A DNA stretch of 64,000 nucleotides from JAWXBK01 sp040878185 (GCA_040878185.1 JBBDMS010000043.1:15811-79810); one strand, 5' to 3'; shown: positions 40,848 through 49,872, counted from the first letter of the stretch. Numbers and translations: made by a program. Notes: generated by a model not told the origin, from the sequence alone.

Positions 40848-41936
40848 CTATTGCCGCGCGAACAAATGTTGCGTGCGGTTGGCGATGGCGACCAGCGACA
40901 GCATGACCGGCACCTCGACCAGCACGCCCACGACGGTCGCCAGCGCGGCCCCGGAATTCAGGCCGAACAGGCTGATCGCCACCGCAACCGCGAGCTCGAA
41001 GAAGTTCGAGGTCCCGATCAGGGCGCAGGGGGCGGCGATCGCGAAGGGAACCCGCCAGACCCATGCCGCGACGTAGGTGACTGCGAAAATGCCGTAGCCC
41101 TGCACCAGGAGCGGCACGGCGATCAGGGCGATCAGCAACGGCTGTTCGAGGATGACCGGGCCCTGAAACCCGAACAGCAGGACGACTGTCGCGAGAAGAC
41201 CGAGCACCGAATAGGGCTTCACCGCGGTCGTGAAACGCGCGGCTGCATTCGACCCTGCGCCCTTGCGAAGGTCGCTTGCGGTCAGGCGCTGCCGGGTCCA
41301 GACCCCGGCCGCAAACGGAATCACCACATAGAGGGCGACCGACAGGATCAGGGTCTGCCACGGCACCACGATGTCGGTCACACCCAGCAGCAGCGCCACG
41401 ATCGGCGCGAAGGCAAAAATCATGATGACGTCGTTCACCGAAACCTGCACCAGCGTGTAGGTCGCATCCCCGCGTGTGAGTTGCGACCAGACGAACACCA
41501 TCGCCGTGCAGGGCGCGGCACCGAGCAGGATCAGTCCCGCAATATATTGCTGCGCGTCGGCGGGAGCAATCAGATCGGCAAACACGATCTCGAAGAACAA
41601 TACGCCGAGCGCTGCCATCGTGAATGGCTTGACCAGCCAGTTGACCACGATCGTCAGGATCAGGCCCTTGGGCCGCTCGTGTAGATGCCGCAGGCTTGCG
41701 ACATCGACATTGACCATCATCGGATAAACCATCGCCCAGATCAGCACGGCGACGGCCAGATTGACCGAGGCGTATTCGAGACGGGCAACGAACGCGAAGG
41801 CTGCCGGAAACATAGCGCCGAGCGCGATGCCGGCGGCGATACACAGCGCAACCCAGACCGAAAGATACTTCTCGAACGTGCCGATGCCGGCGGATACCGG
41901 CGTGGCGGCTGCGACGCTGTCACCATTGGGGCTCAT
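40848..41936 (-). CDS. acr3: arsenite efflux transporter, ACR3 family
   Basis: The 362-residue protein has ten hydrophobic segments. The conserved transport cysteine occurs in LLGAAPCTAMVFVWSQLTRGD, and VSVNDVIMIFAFAPIVALLLG and LIGTSNFFELAVAVAISLFG are hallmark ACR3 segments. It pumps arsenite out of the cell with the proton-motive force. The start at 41936 follows ATCGGAGCGTCC and a longer frame upstream is rejected. It lies 52 bases after arsC and ends the ars operon. Confidence 0.93.
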   Translation of the reverse strand: MSPNGDSVAAATPVSAGIGTFEKYLSVWVALCIAAGIALGAMFPAAFAFVARLEYASVNLAVAVLIWAMVYPMMVNVDVASLRHLHERPKGLILTIVVNWLVKPFTMAALGVLFFEIVFADLIAPADAQQYIAGLILLGAAPCTAMVFVWSQLTRGDATYTLVQVSVNDVIMIFAFAPIVALLLGVTDIVVPWQTLILSVALYVVIPFAAGVWTRQRLTASDLRKGAGSNAAARFTTAVKPYSVLGLLATVVLLFGFQGPVILEQPLLIALIAVPLLVQGYGIFAVTYVAAWVWRVPFAIAAPCALIGTSNFFELAVAVAISLFGLNSGAALATVVGVLVEVPVMLSLVAIANRTQHLFARQ

Positions 41937-41988
41937 GGACGCTCCGATATCGGTTGTTTCGTATTTTTCCGGCGAGTTCGCAGGGGCT

Positions 41989-42501
41989 TCAGGCCGTGTC
42001 GGACAACTCGCGGCCGATTTTGTCGAGGCGGCGCTGCAACGCCAGCCGATCGAGCGCGGCAATCGGCAGGTTCACAAAAATGCTGATGCGGTTATGCAGC
42101 ATCCGATAGGCCTCGGCGAAGGCAAGGCGCCGCTCGGCTTCGGTTCCCTGCGCGGCGGCGGGATCTGGCAGACCCCAATGCGCCGTCATCGGCTGGCCCG
42201 GCCAGACCGGGCAGACTTCGTTCGCTGCGTTGTCGCAGACCGTGAAGACAAAATGCAGCGGCGGCGCATCGGTTGTCGCAAACTCGTCCCAGGATTTCGA
42301 ACGGAAATCCGCGGTCGTATGGTTCAGTTTCGCCAGCAGGTCGAGCGCGTAGGGATGAACTTCGCCCCTGGGCTGGCTGCCGGCACTCAACCCACGGAAC
42401 TTACCCTGACCGAGGCGGTTGATGATCGCCTCGGCCAGGATGCTGCGCGCCGAATTGCCGGTACACAGAAAGAGCACGTTGAACGCGGCGGTTCGCGCCA
42501 T
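41989..42501 (-). CDS. arsC: arsenate reductase, low-molecular-weight phosphatase type
   Basis: A 170-residue enzyme reducing arsenate to arsenite. The CX5R phosphatase loop is CTGNSAR (C13 to R19), and the redox cysteines follow in VFTVCDNAANEVCPVWPGQP. The WGLPDPA segment supplies the general acid. It has an extended C-terminus (LPIAALDRLALQRRLDKIG) as in arsenate reductases that work with thioredoxin or glutathione/glutaredoxin. It is 12 bases after arsI. Together with ACR3 it forms the arsenate resistance route. Confidence 0.92.
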   Translation of the reverse strand: MARTAAFNVLFLCTGNSARSILAEAIINRLGQGKFRGLSAGSQPRGEVHPYALDLLAKLNHTTADFRSKSWDEFATTDAPPLHFVFTVCDNAANEVCPVWPGQPMTAHWGLPDPAAAQGTEAERRLAFAEAYRMLHNRISIFVNLPIAALDRLALQRRLDKIGRELSDTA

Positions 42502-42513
42502 GGAACGGCCTCT

Positions 42514-42978
42514 TCAGGCGCAGCAGGCCGACGCGCGCGACTTTTCGGCAGCGGCTTCTTCCGCAGGCGATTGCGGGACACCCGGCAATCCGAGCACGAC
42601 GTCGCTGCCATAGACAGGGCTCTCGCCCGTGGTGAGGAAGGTTTCCCAGGCAACGCCCTCGGGATCGACGATCCATGCCTTTTCGGATTTCGCATAGCAG
42701 CAGGTCGTTTCGCCCTGCTCGGCCAGCTTCCGGCCCGACGATTTGAGCCGTCCGAATGCTTCGCGCAATTCGGCTTCGTTCTCGACCTGGATGCCGAGAT
42801 GATCGACGCCCTTGCGTGCCCCGTGCGTCGAGATCGCGAAATTGACGCGCGGATCCTCGAGCATCCATTTCGCATAGTCGGGTTTGAGGACCGTCGGTTC
42901 GGCGTCGAACAATTCCGCATAGAACCGCACCGACTCCTCAAGATCGGAGACCGAAAGACCGATATGCAGACGTTTCAC
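42514..42978 (-). CDS. arsI: ArsI-like organoarsenical C-As lyase (vicinal oxygen chelate fold)
   Basis: A 154-residue glyoxalase-fold dioxygenase. Metal ligands fit ArsI: H5 (KRLHIG), H60 (GVDHLGIQ) and E112 (AWETF), with the adjacent cysteine pair C93-C94 (TTCCYAKSEKAWIVDPEG) that binds trivalent organoarsenicals. ArsI breaks the carbon-arsenic bond of methylarsenite or roxarsone-type compounds; the similar CadI proteins are cadmium-induced. The start codon is GTG at 42978, overlapping the arsR stop, with AGGAGAAGC before it. A C-terminal Ser/Ala/Cys tail (KSRASACCA) follows. Confidence 0.88.
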   Translation of the reverse strand: MKRLHIGLSVSDLEESVRFYAELFDAEPTVLKPDYAKWMLEDPRVNFAISTHGARKGVDHLGIQVENEAELREAFGRLKSSGRKLAEQGETTCCYAKSEKAWIVDPEGVAWETFLTTGESPVYGSDVVLGLPGVPQSPAEEAAAEKSRASACCA

Positions 42979-43349
42979 GATGCTTCTCCTCTGTTGTCGC
43001 TGGATTTGGCGGTGCCGCAGTCGACCGGCTGGACGCAGGCCAGCAGCGGCGCGCAGAGATCGGGCCGACCCTGGCAGCAATCTTCCATCAGGAAGGCCAG
43101 CAGGGCGCGCGTCCCCTCGAAATCGATACGGTAGATGATCGACCGCCCATCCCGCCGTGAGGCCACCAGACCGGCATGGGTCAGGATCGACAAATGCGAT
43201 GAGAGCGTGTTGTGCGGGATGGCCAGCGCCCGAGCGATCTCGCCTGCCGGCAGGCCCTCTTCGCCGGCGCGGACCAGTAGACGGAAAGCCTCAAGCCGGC
43301 TGTCCTGGGCGAGCGCGCCGAAGGCGCGGGTGGCTGTTGTTGCGTCCAT
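42975..43349 (-). CDS. arsR: ArsR arsenite-responsive repressor
   Basis: A 124-residue winged-helix repressor: ARLEAFRLLV-like SRLEAFRLLVRAGEEGLPAGEIARALAI can be followed by the recognition helix HNTLSSHLSILTHAGLV. The arsenite site is the C-terminal triad C91, C92, C98 (EDCCQGRPDLCAP), the arrangement known from Acidithiobacillus ferrooxidans ArsR. The ATG at 43349 has no Shine-Dalgarno sequence and lies seven bases after the -10 hexamer, so the mRNA is probably leaderless; a TTG at 43385 is part of the -35 and is rejected. Its stop overlaps the GTG of arsI. Confidence 0.9.
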   Translation of the reverse strand: MDATTATRAFGALAQDSRLEAFRLLVRAGEEGLPAGEIARALAIPHNTLSSHLSILTHAGLVASRRDGRSIIYRIDFEGTRALLAFLMEDCCQGRPDLCAPLLACVQPVDCGTAKSSDNRGEAS

Positions 43350-43385
43350 ATGTCGGGACTTATCGACATATGGATCAGATGTCAA
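43345..43385 (-). promoter_or_regulatory. ars operon promoter and ArsR operator
   Basis: On the minus strand TTGACA (complement of 43380-43385), 17 bases and TAAGTC (complement of 43357-43362) form a good promoter. A perfect 11-base inverted repeat, TCCATATGTCG-N8-CGACATATGGA (43345-43374), covers spacer, -10 and the arsR start codon. A repressor bound here would block both polymerase binding and early transcription. Confidence 0.8.
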
Positions 43386-43542
43386 TCCGCTTTTCTCGGC
43401 CCAGCGGGTCGGCGCCGCTGGCCGCGCCGCGCGTCGGCATTACCCGACGGTATGCCAGATGCGTCCTCGGGCCGCTGCCCGCTGACGCGCCCTGGTTTGG
43501 TATACCGGCTGCCGATATCCAGCCATGTGGTGCCGAAACGCC

Positions 43543-44637
43543 TTAACCGATCGAGCGCTGGTGCAGGACGCGGCCGATCAGGTTCATCAGGAGCTGCGCC
43601 GCCAGGATCGAGGTGGTGGCGGTATGGTCGTAATCGGGTGCTACCTCGACCAGATCGATCCCGACCACCTCGCCGCGCTCCACCAGCCCTTCGAACAGCT
43701 CCAGCACCTCGTAATAGAGGAACCCGCCATGCGAGGGTGTGCCGGTGCCCGGTGCGATCGACGGATCGAACCCGTCGATGTCGATGGTGATGTAATACCG
43801 TTTGCCCGCGGGGATGCGTTCGAGCACGCCTTCGGTGCCGAGCTTGCGGCAATGGCGCACCGAGAGAATGTCGCAGCCCATCTTGCGCGCCTCGTCATAA
43901 CCTTCGCGCGCCGTCGACGAGACGTTACGGATCCCGAGCTGCGAGAGGCCGGTCACATATTTCTTTTCCGCCGCACGACGCATCGGATTGCCGTGGCCGT
44001 AGCGCACGCCGTGGCGCTCGTCGACAAAATCGAGATGCGCGTCGATCTGCACGATATGGATGTCGCCGTAACCCTCGAAGGCGTTGATGCAGGGGATGTT
44101 GATCGAATGGTCGCCGCCGAGCACGACCGGCAGCGCGCCGGCCTCGAGGATCTTGCTCACGCCGAATTCGATGTTGCGATGGCTGCCGATCGTATCGGTA
44201 TGAATGATGTCCGCATCGCCGATATCGACGATCTTGGTCGTATCGCTCGGCAGATAGATCACGTCGTCCTCGAAATCGTAGGCGCCGGCATGGCCGAACG
44301 AGAACAAGGTCGAGGCATCGCGGATCGAGCGCGGGCCGAAGCGCGCACCGGGGCGCCACTGCGTGCCGAAATCGAACGGCGCGCCCAGTACGGCCACATC
44401 GGCGTCGATAGCATCCCAGTTCTCGACATAGGCGCATTTGGCGAAGGTGCAGATGCCGATGAACGGCAGATTGAGCCGCCCGGTCTCATAGCCTGCCTTG
44501 CCTTTCGCCGCCGGTTTTGCTGTCGGTTTCGGGGCCGGCTTTTTCTTCGACCGCAAGGCCGGTTTCACGGCGCGCTTCTTGAGCGCAGCCGGTTTGCGGC
44601 TGTGCGCGGCTTTGGTCGATTTCGTGCTTTTCGCCAT
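43543..44637 (-). CDS. speB: agmatinase-family ureohydrolase with lysine-rich N-terminal tail
   Basis: A 364-residue ureohydrolase. Metal motifs are GGDHS (174-178), DAHLD (199-203) and DIDGFDP (286-292), followed by SIAPGTGTPSHGG. The first 48 residues are a histone-H1-like tail of Lys, Ala and Pro (MAKSTKSTKAAHSRK, then LRSKKKPAPKPTAKPAAKGK) not found in ordinary agmatinases. AGGGGACGACG precedes the ATG at 44637, so the tail is probably translated. The catalytic core differs from the enzyme at 6225-7172, so the substrates may differ (agmatine, guanidinobutyrate, guanidine). It is divergent from an acetyltransferase. Confidence 0.88.
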   Translation of the reverse strand: MAKSTKSTKAAHSRKPAALKKRAVKPALRSKKKPAPKPTAKPAAKGKAGYETGRLNLPFIGICTFAKCAYVENWDAIDADVAVLGAPFDFGTQWRPGARFGPRSIRDASTLFSFGHAGAYDFEDDVIYLPSDTTKIVDIGDADIIHTDTIGSHRNIEFGVSKILEAGALPVVLGGDHSINIPCINAFEGYGDIHIVQIDAHLDFVDERHGVRYGHGNPMRRAAEKKYVTGLSQLGIRNVSSTAREGYDEARKMGCDILSVRHCRKLGTEGVLERIPAGKRYYITIDIDGFDPSIAPGTGTPSHGGFLYYEVLELFEGLVERGEVVGIDLVEVAPDYDHTATTSILAAQLLMNLIGRVLHQRSIG

Positions 44638-44803
44638 CGTCGTCCCCTGTCGGTTCGGCCGTTCGGCCGGCTCTGGTCTGTCTCGCCGAACTATAACCTG
44701 CGGGAAGAGAACCGGAAGCGCTCGACCGGCCGCAATGCGCCGGGCATTCTGGCTGCAGGCGACGCGACGAACCTGGCTAAGGCGAACGGGCGAAGGCAAG
44801 CGC

Positions 44804-45652
44804 ATGACACAGCAGATCCGGCTGCTCGACCGGCAGGAAACAGCCCGGGCAGTCGAATGGGCGGCAGAAGAAGGCTGGAATCCCGGCCTGAACGATGCCG
44901 ATGCGTTCTTTGCGTCCGATCCGGGTGGCTATTGGGGCCTGTTCGAGGATGGCGCGTTGCTGGCGACCATCTCGGTCGTGCGCTATGGCGGCGCCTTCGC
45001 GTTCGTCGGTCTCTATATCTGCCGGCCCGACCGGCGTGGCGAAGGGCTTGGCTATCAGCTCTGGGAGTCGGCGCTGGGGAACGCAAACGCCGGCACGCTC
45101 GGGCTCGACGGCGTGGTCGACCAGCAATTGAACTACCGTAAAGCCGGCTTCGCATTGGCGCATCGCAATGTGCGCTATGGCGGTACGCCGGTCGCGACGG
45201 CTCCCGACGATCCGCGCCTGACGGGCATCGGACCGGAGGATGTCGGCGCGGTTCTCGCATACGAGGCGGCGGCGCGCCTCTTTCCCGCCGAGCGACGCGC
45301 GTTTCTGCGCGCATGGCTCGATCTGCCCGGTTCAACATCAGTAGCGCTGCGCGATCGCAGCGGCGCGATCGAAGGCTATGGCACGATCCGGCCCTGCCAC
45401 AGTGGCTTCAAGATCGGCCCCCTGTTCGCGGCCCATGCCGGCGATGCGATGTGTCTGGCGCAGGCCCTGATCGTCAGGGCCGGACGCGGCCCGGTCTTCC
45501 TCGATCCGCCCGAACCGAACGTGCCGGCGGTCGATCTCGCGAAGCGCCTCGGCCTCGAACCGGTCTTCGAAACCGCGCGGATGTATCGCGGTCCAGCACC
45601 GGATCTCGCCGTCGATCGCATCTTCGGCATCACCAGTTTCGAACTCGGCTGA
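44804..45652 (+). CDS. GNAT-family acetyltransferase with C-terminal extension
   Basis: A 282-residue protein with an N-terminal GNAT domain: GLFEDGALLATISVVRYGGAFAFVGLYICRPDRRGEGLG contains the acetyl-CoA loop (RPDRRGEGLG at about residues 79-88), then the helix ending DGVVDQQLNYRKAGF. The second half (ERRAFLRAWLDLPGSTSVALRDRSGAIEGYGTIRP to the end) resembles the GNAT_18/YitH-type second domain. Substrate unknown. The start at 44804 follows GAAGGCAAGC. Divergence from the ureohydrolase and polyamine genes nearby would suit an amine acetyltransferase, which is an inference. Confidence 0.83.
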   Translation: MTQQIRLLDRQETARAVEWAAEEGWNPGLNDADAFFASDPGGYWGLFEDGALLATISVVRYGGAFAFVGLYICRPDRRGEGLGYQLWESALGNANAGTLGLDGVVDQQLNYRKAGFALAHRNVRYGGTPVATAPDDPRLTGIGPEDVGAVLAYEAAARLFPAERRAFLRAWLDLPGSTSVALRDRSGAIEGYGTIRPCHSGFKIGPLFAAHAGDAMCLAQALIVRAGRGPVFLDPPEPNVPAVDLAKRLGLEPVFETARMYRGPAPDLAVDRIFGITSFELG

Positions 45653-45728
45653 AGGCGCATCGCCCCGGCGCTTGACACCCGCCTGCGCCGGCAGTTCGCT
45701 GCCCGCCGAAGATCGGGGGCCGAGCGAC

Positions 45729-46517
45729 ATGAAACGCATCCAGAACAAGGTCTGTATCGTCACCGGCGCCGCGCGCGGCATCGGCAAGGGTTGCGCCGAA
45801 CGCTTCGCCGCGGAAGGCGGCATCGTCTTCGTGTGCGATCGCGAGGGCGATGAGGCAATCGCGGTCGCCGCCGCCATCGGCAAACGCGCGCAGGCGTACC
45901 GGATGGATGTGTCGATCGAGGATGACTGGATCCGCCTGATCGAGGCGGTGCTCGCCGCGCATGGTCGGCTTGACGTGCTGGTCAACAATGCCGGAATCCA
46001 GTTTTCCAAGACATTGGCCGAGACCACGCTCGAGGATTGGCGCCGCGTCATGGCGGTCAACGCCGATGGCGCGTTTCTCGGCTGCAAACATGGCGTCGCC
46101 GCGATGAAGCGGGCCGGCAAAAAGGGGGCCGAAGGGTCGATCATCAACATGTCGTCGACCTATGCGATGGTCGCCGACGAACTCAACATCGCCTATTGCG
46201 CCAGCAAGGCCGCGGTGCGGCATCTGACCAAGGCGGTCGCGCTTGCCTGCGCGCGCGAGGGCACGCGCATCCGCGTCAATTCGATCCATCCCGGCATCAT
46301 CCCGACGCCGCTGCTCGAGCATGAAATGTCTGAGGTCGTGCGCAAGACACCGGGCCTGACGATGGAGCAACTGCGCGCCGACTGGCTCCGGCTATTCCCG
46401 CTCGGGTTTGGGGAGCCTGCCGATATCGCGGCCGGCGCCCTCTTCCTCGCATCGGACGAATCGAAATACATGACCGGCAGCGAACTGGTCATCGATGGCG
46501 GGCATCTGACGCATTGA
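45729..46517 (+). CDS. short-chain dehydrogenase/reductase
   Basis: A 262-residue classical SDR: cofactor loop TGAARGIGKG near residues 12-21, NNAG at about 87-90, catalytic Ser in INMSSTYAMV and YCASK (Tyr and Lys) about 18 residues later, and SIHPGIIPTPLLEHE, the usual substrate-loop start. It likely uses NAD(H), since an aspartate (CDREGDE) ends beta-2. Substrate unknown. The start at 45729 gives the normal short N-terminus before the first strand. It lies 76 bases after the acetyltransferase and converges with the LysR gene. Confidence 0.88.
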   Translation: MKRIQNKVCIVTGAARGIGKGCAERFAAEGGIVFVCDREGDEAIAVAAAIGKRAQAYRMDVSIEDDWIRLIEAVLAAHGRLDVLVNNAGIQFSKTLAETTLEDWRRVMAVNADGAFLGCKHGVAAMKRAGKKGAEGSIINMSSTYAMVADELNIAYCASKAAVRHLTKAVALACAREGTRIRVNSIHPGIIPTPLLEHEMSEVVRKTPGLTMEQLRADWLRLFPLGFGEPADIAAGALFLASDESKYMTGSELVIDGGHLTH

Positions 46518-46551
46518 TCGCGCACACGGGCCGCTGCAGCACGATGCGGCG

Positions 46552-47454
46552 TCAGGTCAGTCCCGCATGTGCCGCGATGAGATCTTCGAGAAACATCTGC
46601 CCGGCGCGCGTCAGCGCACCCTTGCGAAACGCGACAGCGTAGGGAACGCGATAGCTGAACCGGTCGGTGCAGACGGCGCGGATCAGCCCGCGGGCGATCC
46701 ATGGCGCTGCATAAGGCTCGGGCAGGAAACCGACGAACGCGCCGGAGAGGATGAGCTGCGCGATGCCCTCGTCGGTATAGGCGGTGCCGGCCGTGTTGAA
46801 GCGCGGCTTAAGCGGATCGGCCGCCGCCGTGATGTAGCCGCGCGACGCAAAGGGCGCCGCAAAGATATCCGGATCGGCAATCGATGCGTCCGCGCGCGTG
46901 AAGAACGGGTGCGATGCGGCGCAATAGAGATATTGCCGCTCGACGAAAAGTGGGCGGCTTTCCAGCGCCCGGTGGACCCGTTCGGGAAATGGACCGATGC
47001 CGATCTCGATATCGCCATCCGCCAACCCCCGTTCCAGTTCGAGCGGCATGTTGATGTGAATGACTGGATGCACGCCCGGCAATCGCGCCCGGAACCGGCC
47101 GATCGCATCGGCCACGCGCGCATCCGGGTGATAGATGATGTTGCCGGTCGTACCCAGCTTCAGCTCGCCGCCGGGCAAGCGGCGCAGTCCCTCGACGATC
47201 GCACCGAATTCGTCGAGCGCGCCGACCACGCGCTTGTTCGCGGCAAGAACCTGTTTACCCTCTTCGGTAAGTTCGAAACCGCCGCGACCGCGTCGGCAGA
47301 CCTTGATGCCGAGGCGGCGTTCGAGATCGGAAATCTGGCGGCTGATGGTCGAGACGCTGACGTTAAGCTCCGCCTGCGCCGCGGCAAATCCGCCGCAACG
47401 CGAAACCGCGGCAAAGACCCGCAGCAAATGAAGATCGGCATCGGCAACACGCAT
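46552..47454 (-). CDS. LysR-family transcriptional regulator
   Basis: A 300-residue LysR regulator. The winged helix spans residues about 5-65: LHLLRVFAAVSRCGGFAAAQAELNVSVSTISRQISDLERRLG, followed by the wing RRGRGGFELTEEGKQVL. The effector domain starts near GELKLGTTGNIIYHPD. GAGAGGCGGA precedes the ATG at 47454. It is divergent from the guanidino hydrolase and potDABC genes (260-base gap), which are its most likely targets. Confidence 0.88.
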   Translation of the reverse strand: MRVADADLHLLRVFAAVSRCGGFAAAQAELNVSVSTISRQISDLERRLGIKVCRRGRGGFELTEEGKQVLAANKRVVGALDEFGAIVEGLRRLPGGELKLGTTGNIIYHPDARVADAIGRFRARLPGVHPVIHINMPLELERGLADGDIEIGIGPFPERVHRALESRPLFVERQYLYCAASHPFFTRADASIADPDIFAAPFASRGYITAAADPLKPRFNTAGTAYTDEGIAQLILSGAFVGFLPEPYAAPWIARGLIRAVCTDRFSYRVPYAVAFRKGALTRAGQMFLEDLIAAHAGLT

Positions 47455-47714
47455 TCCGCCTCTCGCGCAGGCGCCGGGCGCCGTCCGGGCGCGGTCCTGC
47501 GGCCGGCATCCTAGCGAGAGGACGAATCGCTCACAACACGCGCTTGGCGGGATTTCGCCCGGAAATCCGCGCCATTTCGCTTGGCCCCCGCCCCGCAAGC
47601 TTGTATCGAGCTCGAAGCTGCGTTGCACCCTTCTGCGTGTTTCGCAGGAACGCCGCGTGATACCGTTTGAAAGAGGACAATCCCGGGCTTTGCCAGTGAA
47701 TGGAGAATGGAAAC

Positions 47715-48647
47715 ATGGGCCAGATGCCGGAAATCAACCTACCCCTCGAGGCACGTCGTTCCGATCGCTTTCCGCAGGGTTGGGGCGTCAATGCGCAGAC
47801 CGGCATGTTGACCGACGTGCTGTTGGGCAAGCCGGACCATTTCCGCTGGGTGGCGTTGAATTCGATCTCGGCGGTCACACTCGCGAATCAGGAACAGCTC
47901 GGCTACCGGTTCGATCAGCAGAAGGCGATGCAGCAGCATCGCAAGATGGTCGATATTTACGAACAAGCCGGCGTGCGCTGCCACTTTGTCGAAGCCGATG
48001 TCGGGCTGCCGTCGAGCGTCTTCACCCGCGATTCCAGTTTCATGACACCCTGGGGCGCCGTCGTCACCAGCATCCAGACGCCGCCGCGTCGGCGCGACTA
48101 TGCGGTCGTATCCGAGTTCTACCATCAGGCCGGCATTCCGGTCTGGAAATGGGTCACGGCCGGCCATTTCGAGGGCGGCGATTTCCTGATCCTGAAGCCC
48201 GGCGTCGCGGTGCTCGGCTGGTCCGGCGATCGTTCGACCAAGGAAGGCGCCGATCAGGTCGCGGGCTGGGTGCGCGAGAAAGGCTGGGAGGTTTCCGTCG
48301 TGCCGATCCCGCCGCAGTTCGTGCACGTGGATGCCGTCGTCGTCATGCTCGAGAAAGGCCTCGCGCTCGTGTGCGAGGATGCGCTGCCGTCATACGCGCT
48401 CGATTTCATCAAGAAGAAGCACGGCGTCCGAACCGTTCCCGTTGCCTACGCCGACTGCGTCAAGCTGGGTGGCAATCTCGTCAGCCTCGGCGGCAAGCGC
48501 GTGCTCTCGATGGCGCATAATGTGAACGTCAACAAGCAACTCGAGGCGGAAGGCTTCGAGGTGTTCGCAGTCGACTACGACATGTTCGCTCTGGGTGGCG
48601 GCGGCGTGCATTGTTCCTGCCACGAAATCCGACGCGACCCGGAATAA
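47715..48647 (+). CDS. dimethylarginine dimethylaminohydrolase/arginine deiminase superfamily hydrolase
   Basis: A 310-residue protein of the amidinotransferase (pentein) fold. Features: VFTRDSSFMTPWGAVVTS (substrate aspartate loop), TAGHFEGGDFLIL (catalytic Glu/His region), PPQFVHVDAVVVML (catalytic His) and the C-terminal nucleophile segment LGGGGVHCSCHEIRRDPE with two cysteines. Such enzymes remove urea, ammonia or dimethylamine from arginine-type groups; DDAH acts on methylated arginine. The start at 47715 is preferred because GGAGAATGG precedes it. Its position directly before potDABC suggests it acts on an imported guanidino or methylated-arginine compound. The precise substrate is inferred, not proven. 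Confidence 0.82.
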   Translation: MGQMPEINLPLEARRSDRFPQGWGVNAQTGMLTDVLLGKPDHFRWVALNSISAVTLANQEQLGYRFDQQKAMQQHRKMVDIYEQAGVRCHFVEADVGLPSSVFTRDSSFMTPWGAVVTSIQTPPRRRDYAVVSEFYHQAGIPVWKWVTAGHFEGGDFLILKPGVAVLGWSGDRSTKEGADQVAGWVREKGWEVSVVPIPPQFVHVDAVVVMLEKGLALVCEDALPSYALDFIKKKHGVRTVPVAYADCVKLGGNLVSLGGKRVLSMAHNVNVNKQLEAEGFEVFAVDYDMFALGGGGVHCSCHEIRRDPE

Positions 48648-48726
48648 CGGCGGCCCCGGTCCGGGGTCGCACAATCAAGCACGGTCCGATCGAATGATAC
48701 GGACCGGCGATGTCAGGGAGGTGACG

Positions 48727-49872
48727 ATGACGAAGCCAATGGGCGGCCCCGGCGGTCTGGTCCGGGTTCGGATTCCGTACAGCATCGACCGCCGGTCGCT
48801 GCTCAAGGGTGCGGCGGCGGCCGGCGCCGCGGCCGGGCTCGGCCTGCGTCCGCAGACCGCCTCGGCGGCAACCACGCTCAATTATGTGGGCTGGGAAGGG
48901 TTCGACACCTTCCTCGAAGCCGGCGAGTACCCGCAGGCGAACGACGTCACGCTGCAGAAGAGCTTCATCTCTGCGCCGGACGAGATCGTCACCAAGCTGC
49001 GACTCAACTCGAGCCAGGTCGATCTCTGCACGCCGTTCAGCATCCACGACGACTTCCTCGCGAACACGGACCTGCTCGAGCCGCTGGATCTTTCCAAGAT
49101 TCCGAATTTCAACCATGTGCACCCGACGGTCCTGAAATACTGCGAAGCCAATATGTCCGAGGGCGGCAACTGGTATGCAGCGCCCATGACCTACGGCGCC
49201 ATCTGCATGATGTACAACGTCGACGAGATTCCGGAACCGACCTCGTGGACTGACATGCTGAAGGACGAATATAAGGGCAAATGCGCGATCACGTCGGATT
49301 ATCCCGGTAACATTTTCGCCTGGGCGCGGGTCGCGGGCGCCGAACAGCCGAGCCACATGACCTATGAGGAGCTGGAGAAGACCGTCGAGCTGCTGATCGA
49401 CCTCAAGAAGAATCATTTGCGCACCATCGCGTCGAGTTACGGCGATCTGATCAACCTCCTCGCCAACAAGGAGATCGTGATCTGCCAGGGATGGGAGCCG
49501 GTTTCCGTATGGGTCGGCGAAGACGTCAACATCAAGGCGGTCTATCCGACGGAGAAATGCATGGGCTTCATCGAGGGCTACGCAATCGGTCGCGGTTCGC
49601 CAAATGTCGATGCGGCGCATGCGATCATCAATCACGCACTCTCCGTGGAAGCACAGCTCGTCGGGGCCGACTGGAACTCGATGCCGGTCGTCAACCAGGA
49701 AGCCATGAAGCAGGTCGGCGAGTTGAACCAGGCGCTCTATCGCTACGACGATCTGGACGCCTATTTCACGGAAAAGACTCTTGTCATGCCGATGTACCCG
49801 CTCGAAGCCGATGGCACACATCCGACCTGGGATGAGTATCAGGAGGCCTGGGAGCGTGTGCTGAAGGCCTGA
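48727..49872 (+). CDS. potD: spermidine/putrescine-type ABC transporter binding protein
   Basis: A 381-residue periplasmic binding protein with a Tat-type signal (DRRSLLKGAAAAGAAAGLGL, cut near ASA). Mature segments LNYVGWEGFDTFLEAGE, EIVTKLRLNSSQVDLCTPFSIHDDFL, APMTYGAICMMYN and VICQGWEPVSVW fit the PotD/PotF group. It feeds the PotABC complex. Ligand choice among polyamines or related cations is open. A perfect GGGAGGTGACG precedes the ATG. It lies 79 bases after the hydrolase gene. Confidence 0.9.
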   Translation: MTKPMGGPGGLVRVRIPYSIDRRSLLKGAAAAGAAAGLGLRPQTASAATTLNYVGWEGFDTFLEAGEYPQANDVTLQKSFISAPDEIVTKLRLNSSQVDLCTPFSIHDDFLANTDLLEPLDLSKIPNFNHVHPTVLKYCEANMSEGGNWYAAPMTYGAICMMYNVDEIPEPTSWTDMLKDEYKGKCAITSDYPGNIFAWARVAGAEQPSHMTYEELEKTVELLIDLKKNHLRTIASSYGDLINLLANKEIVICQGWEPVSVWVGEDVNIKAVYPTEKCMGFIEGYAIGRGSPNVDAAHAIINHALSVEAQLVGADWNSMPVVNQEAMKQVGELNQALYRYDDLDAYFTEKTLVMPMYPLEADGTHPTWDEYQEAWERVLKA

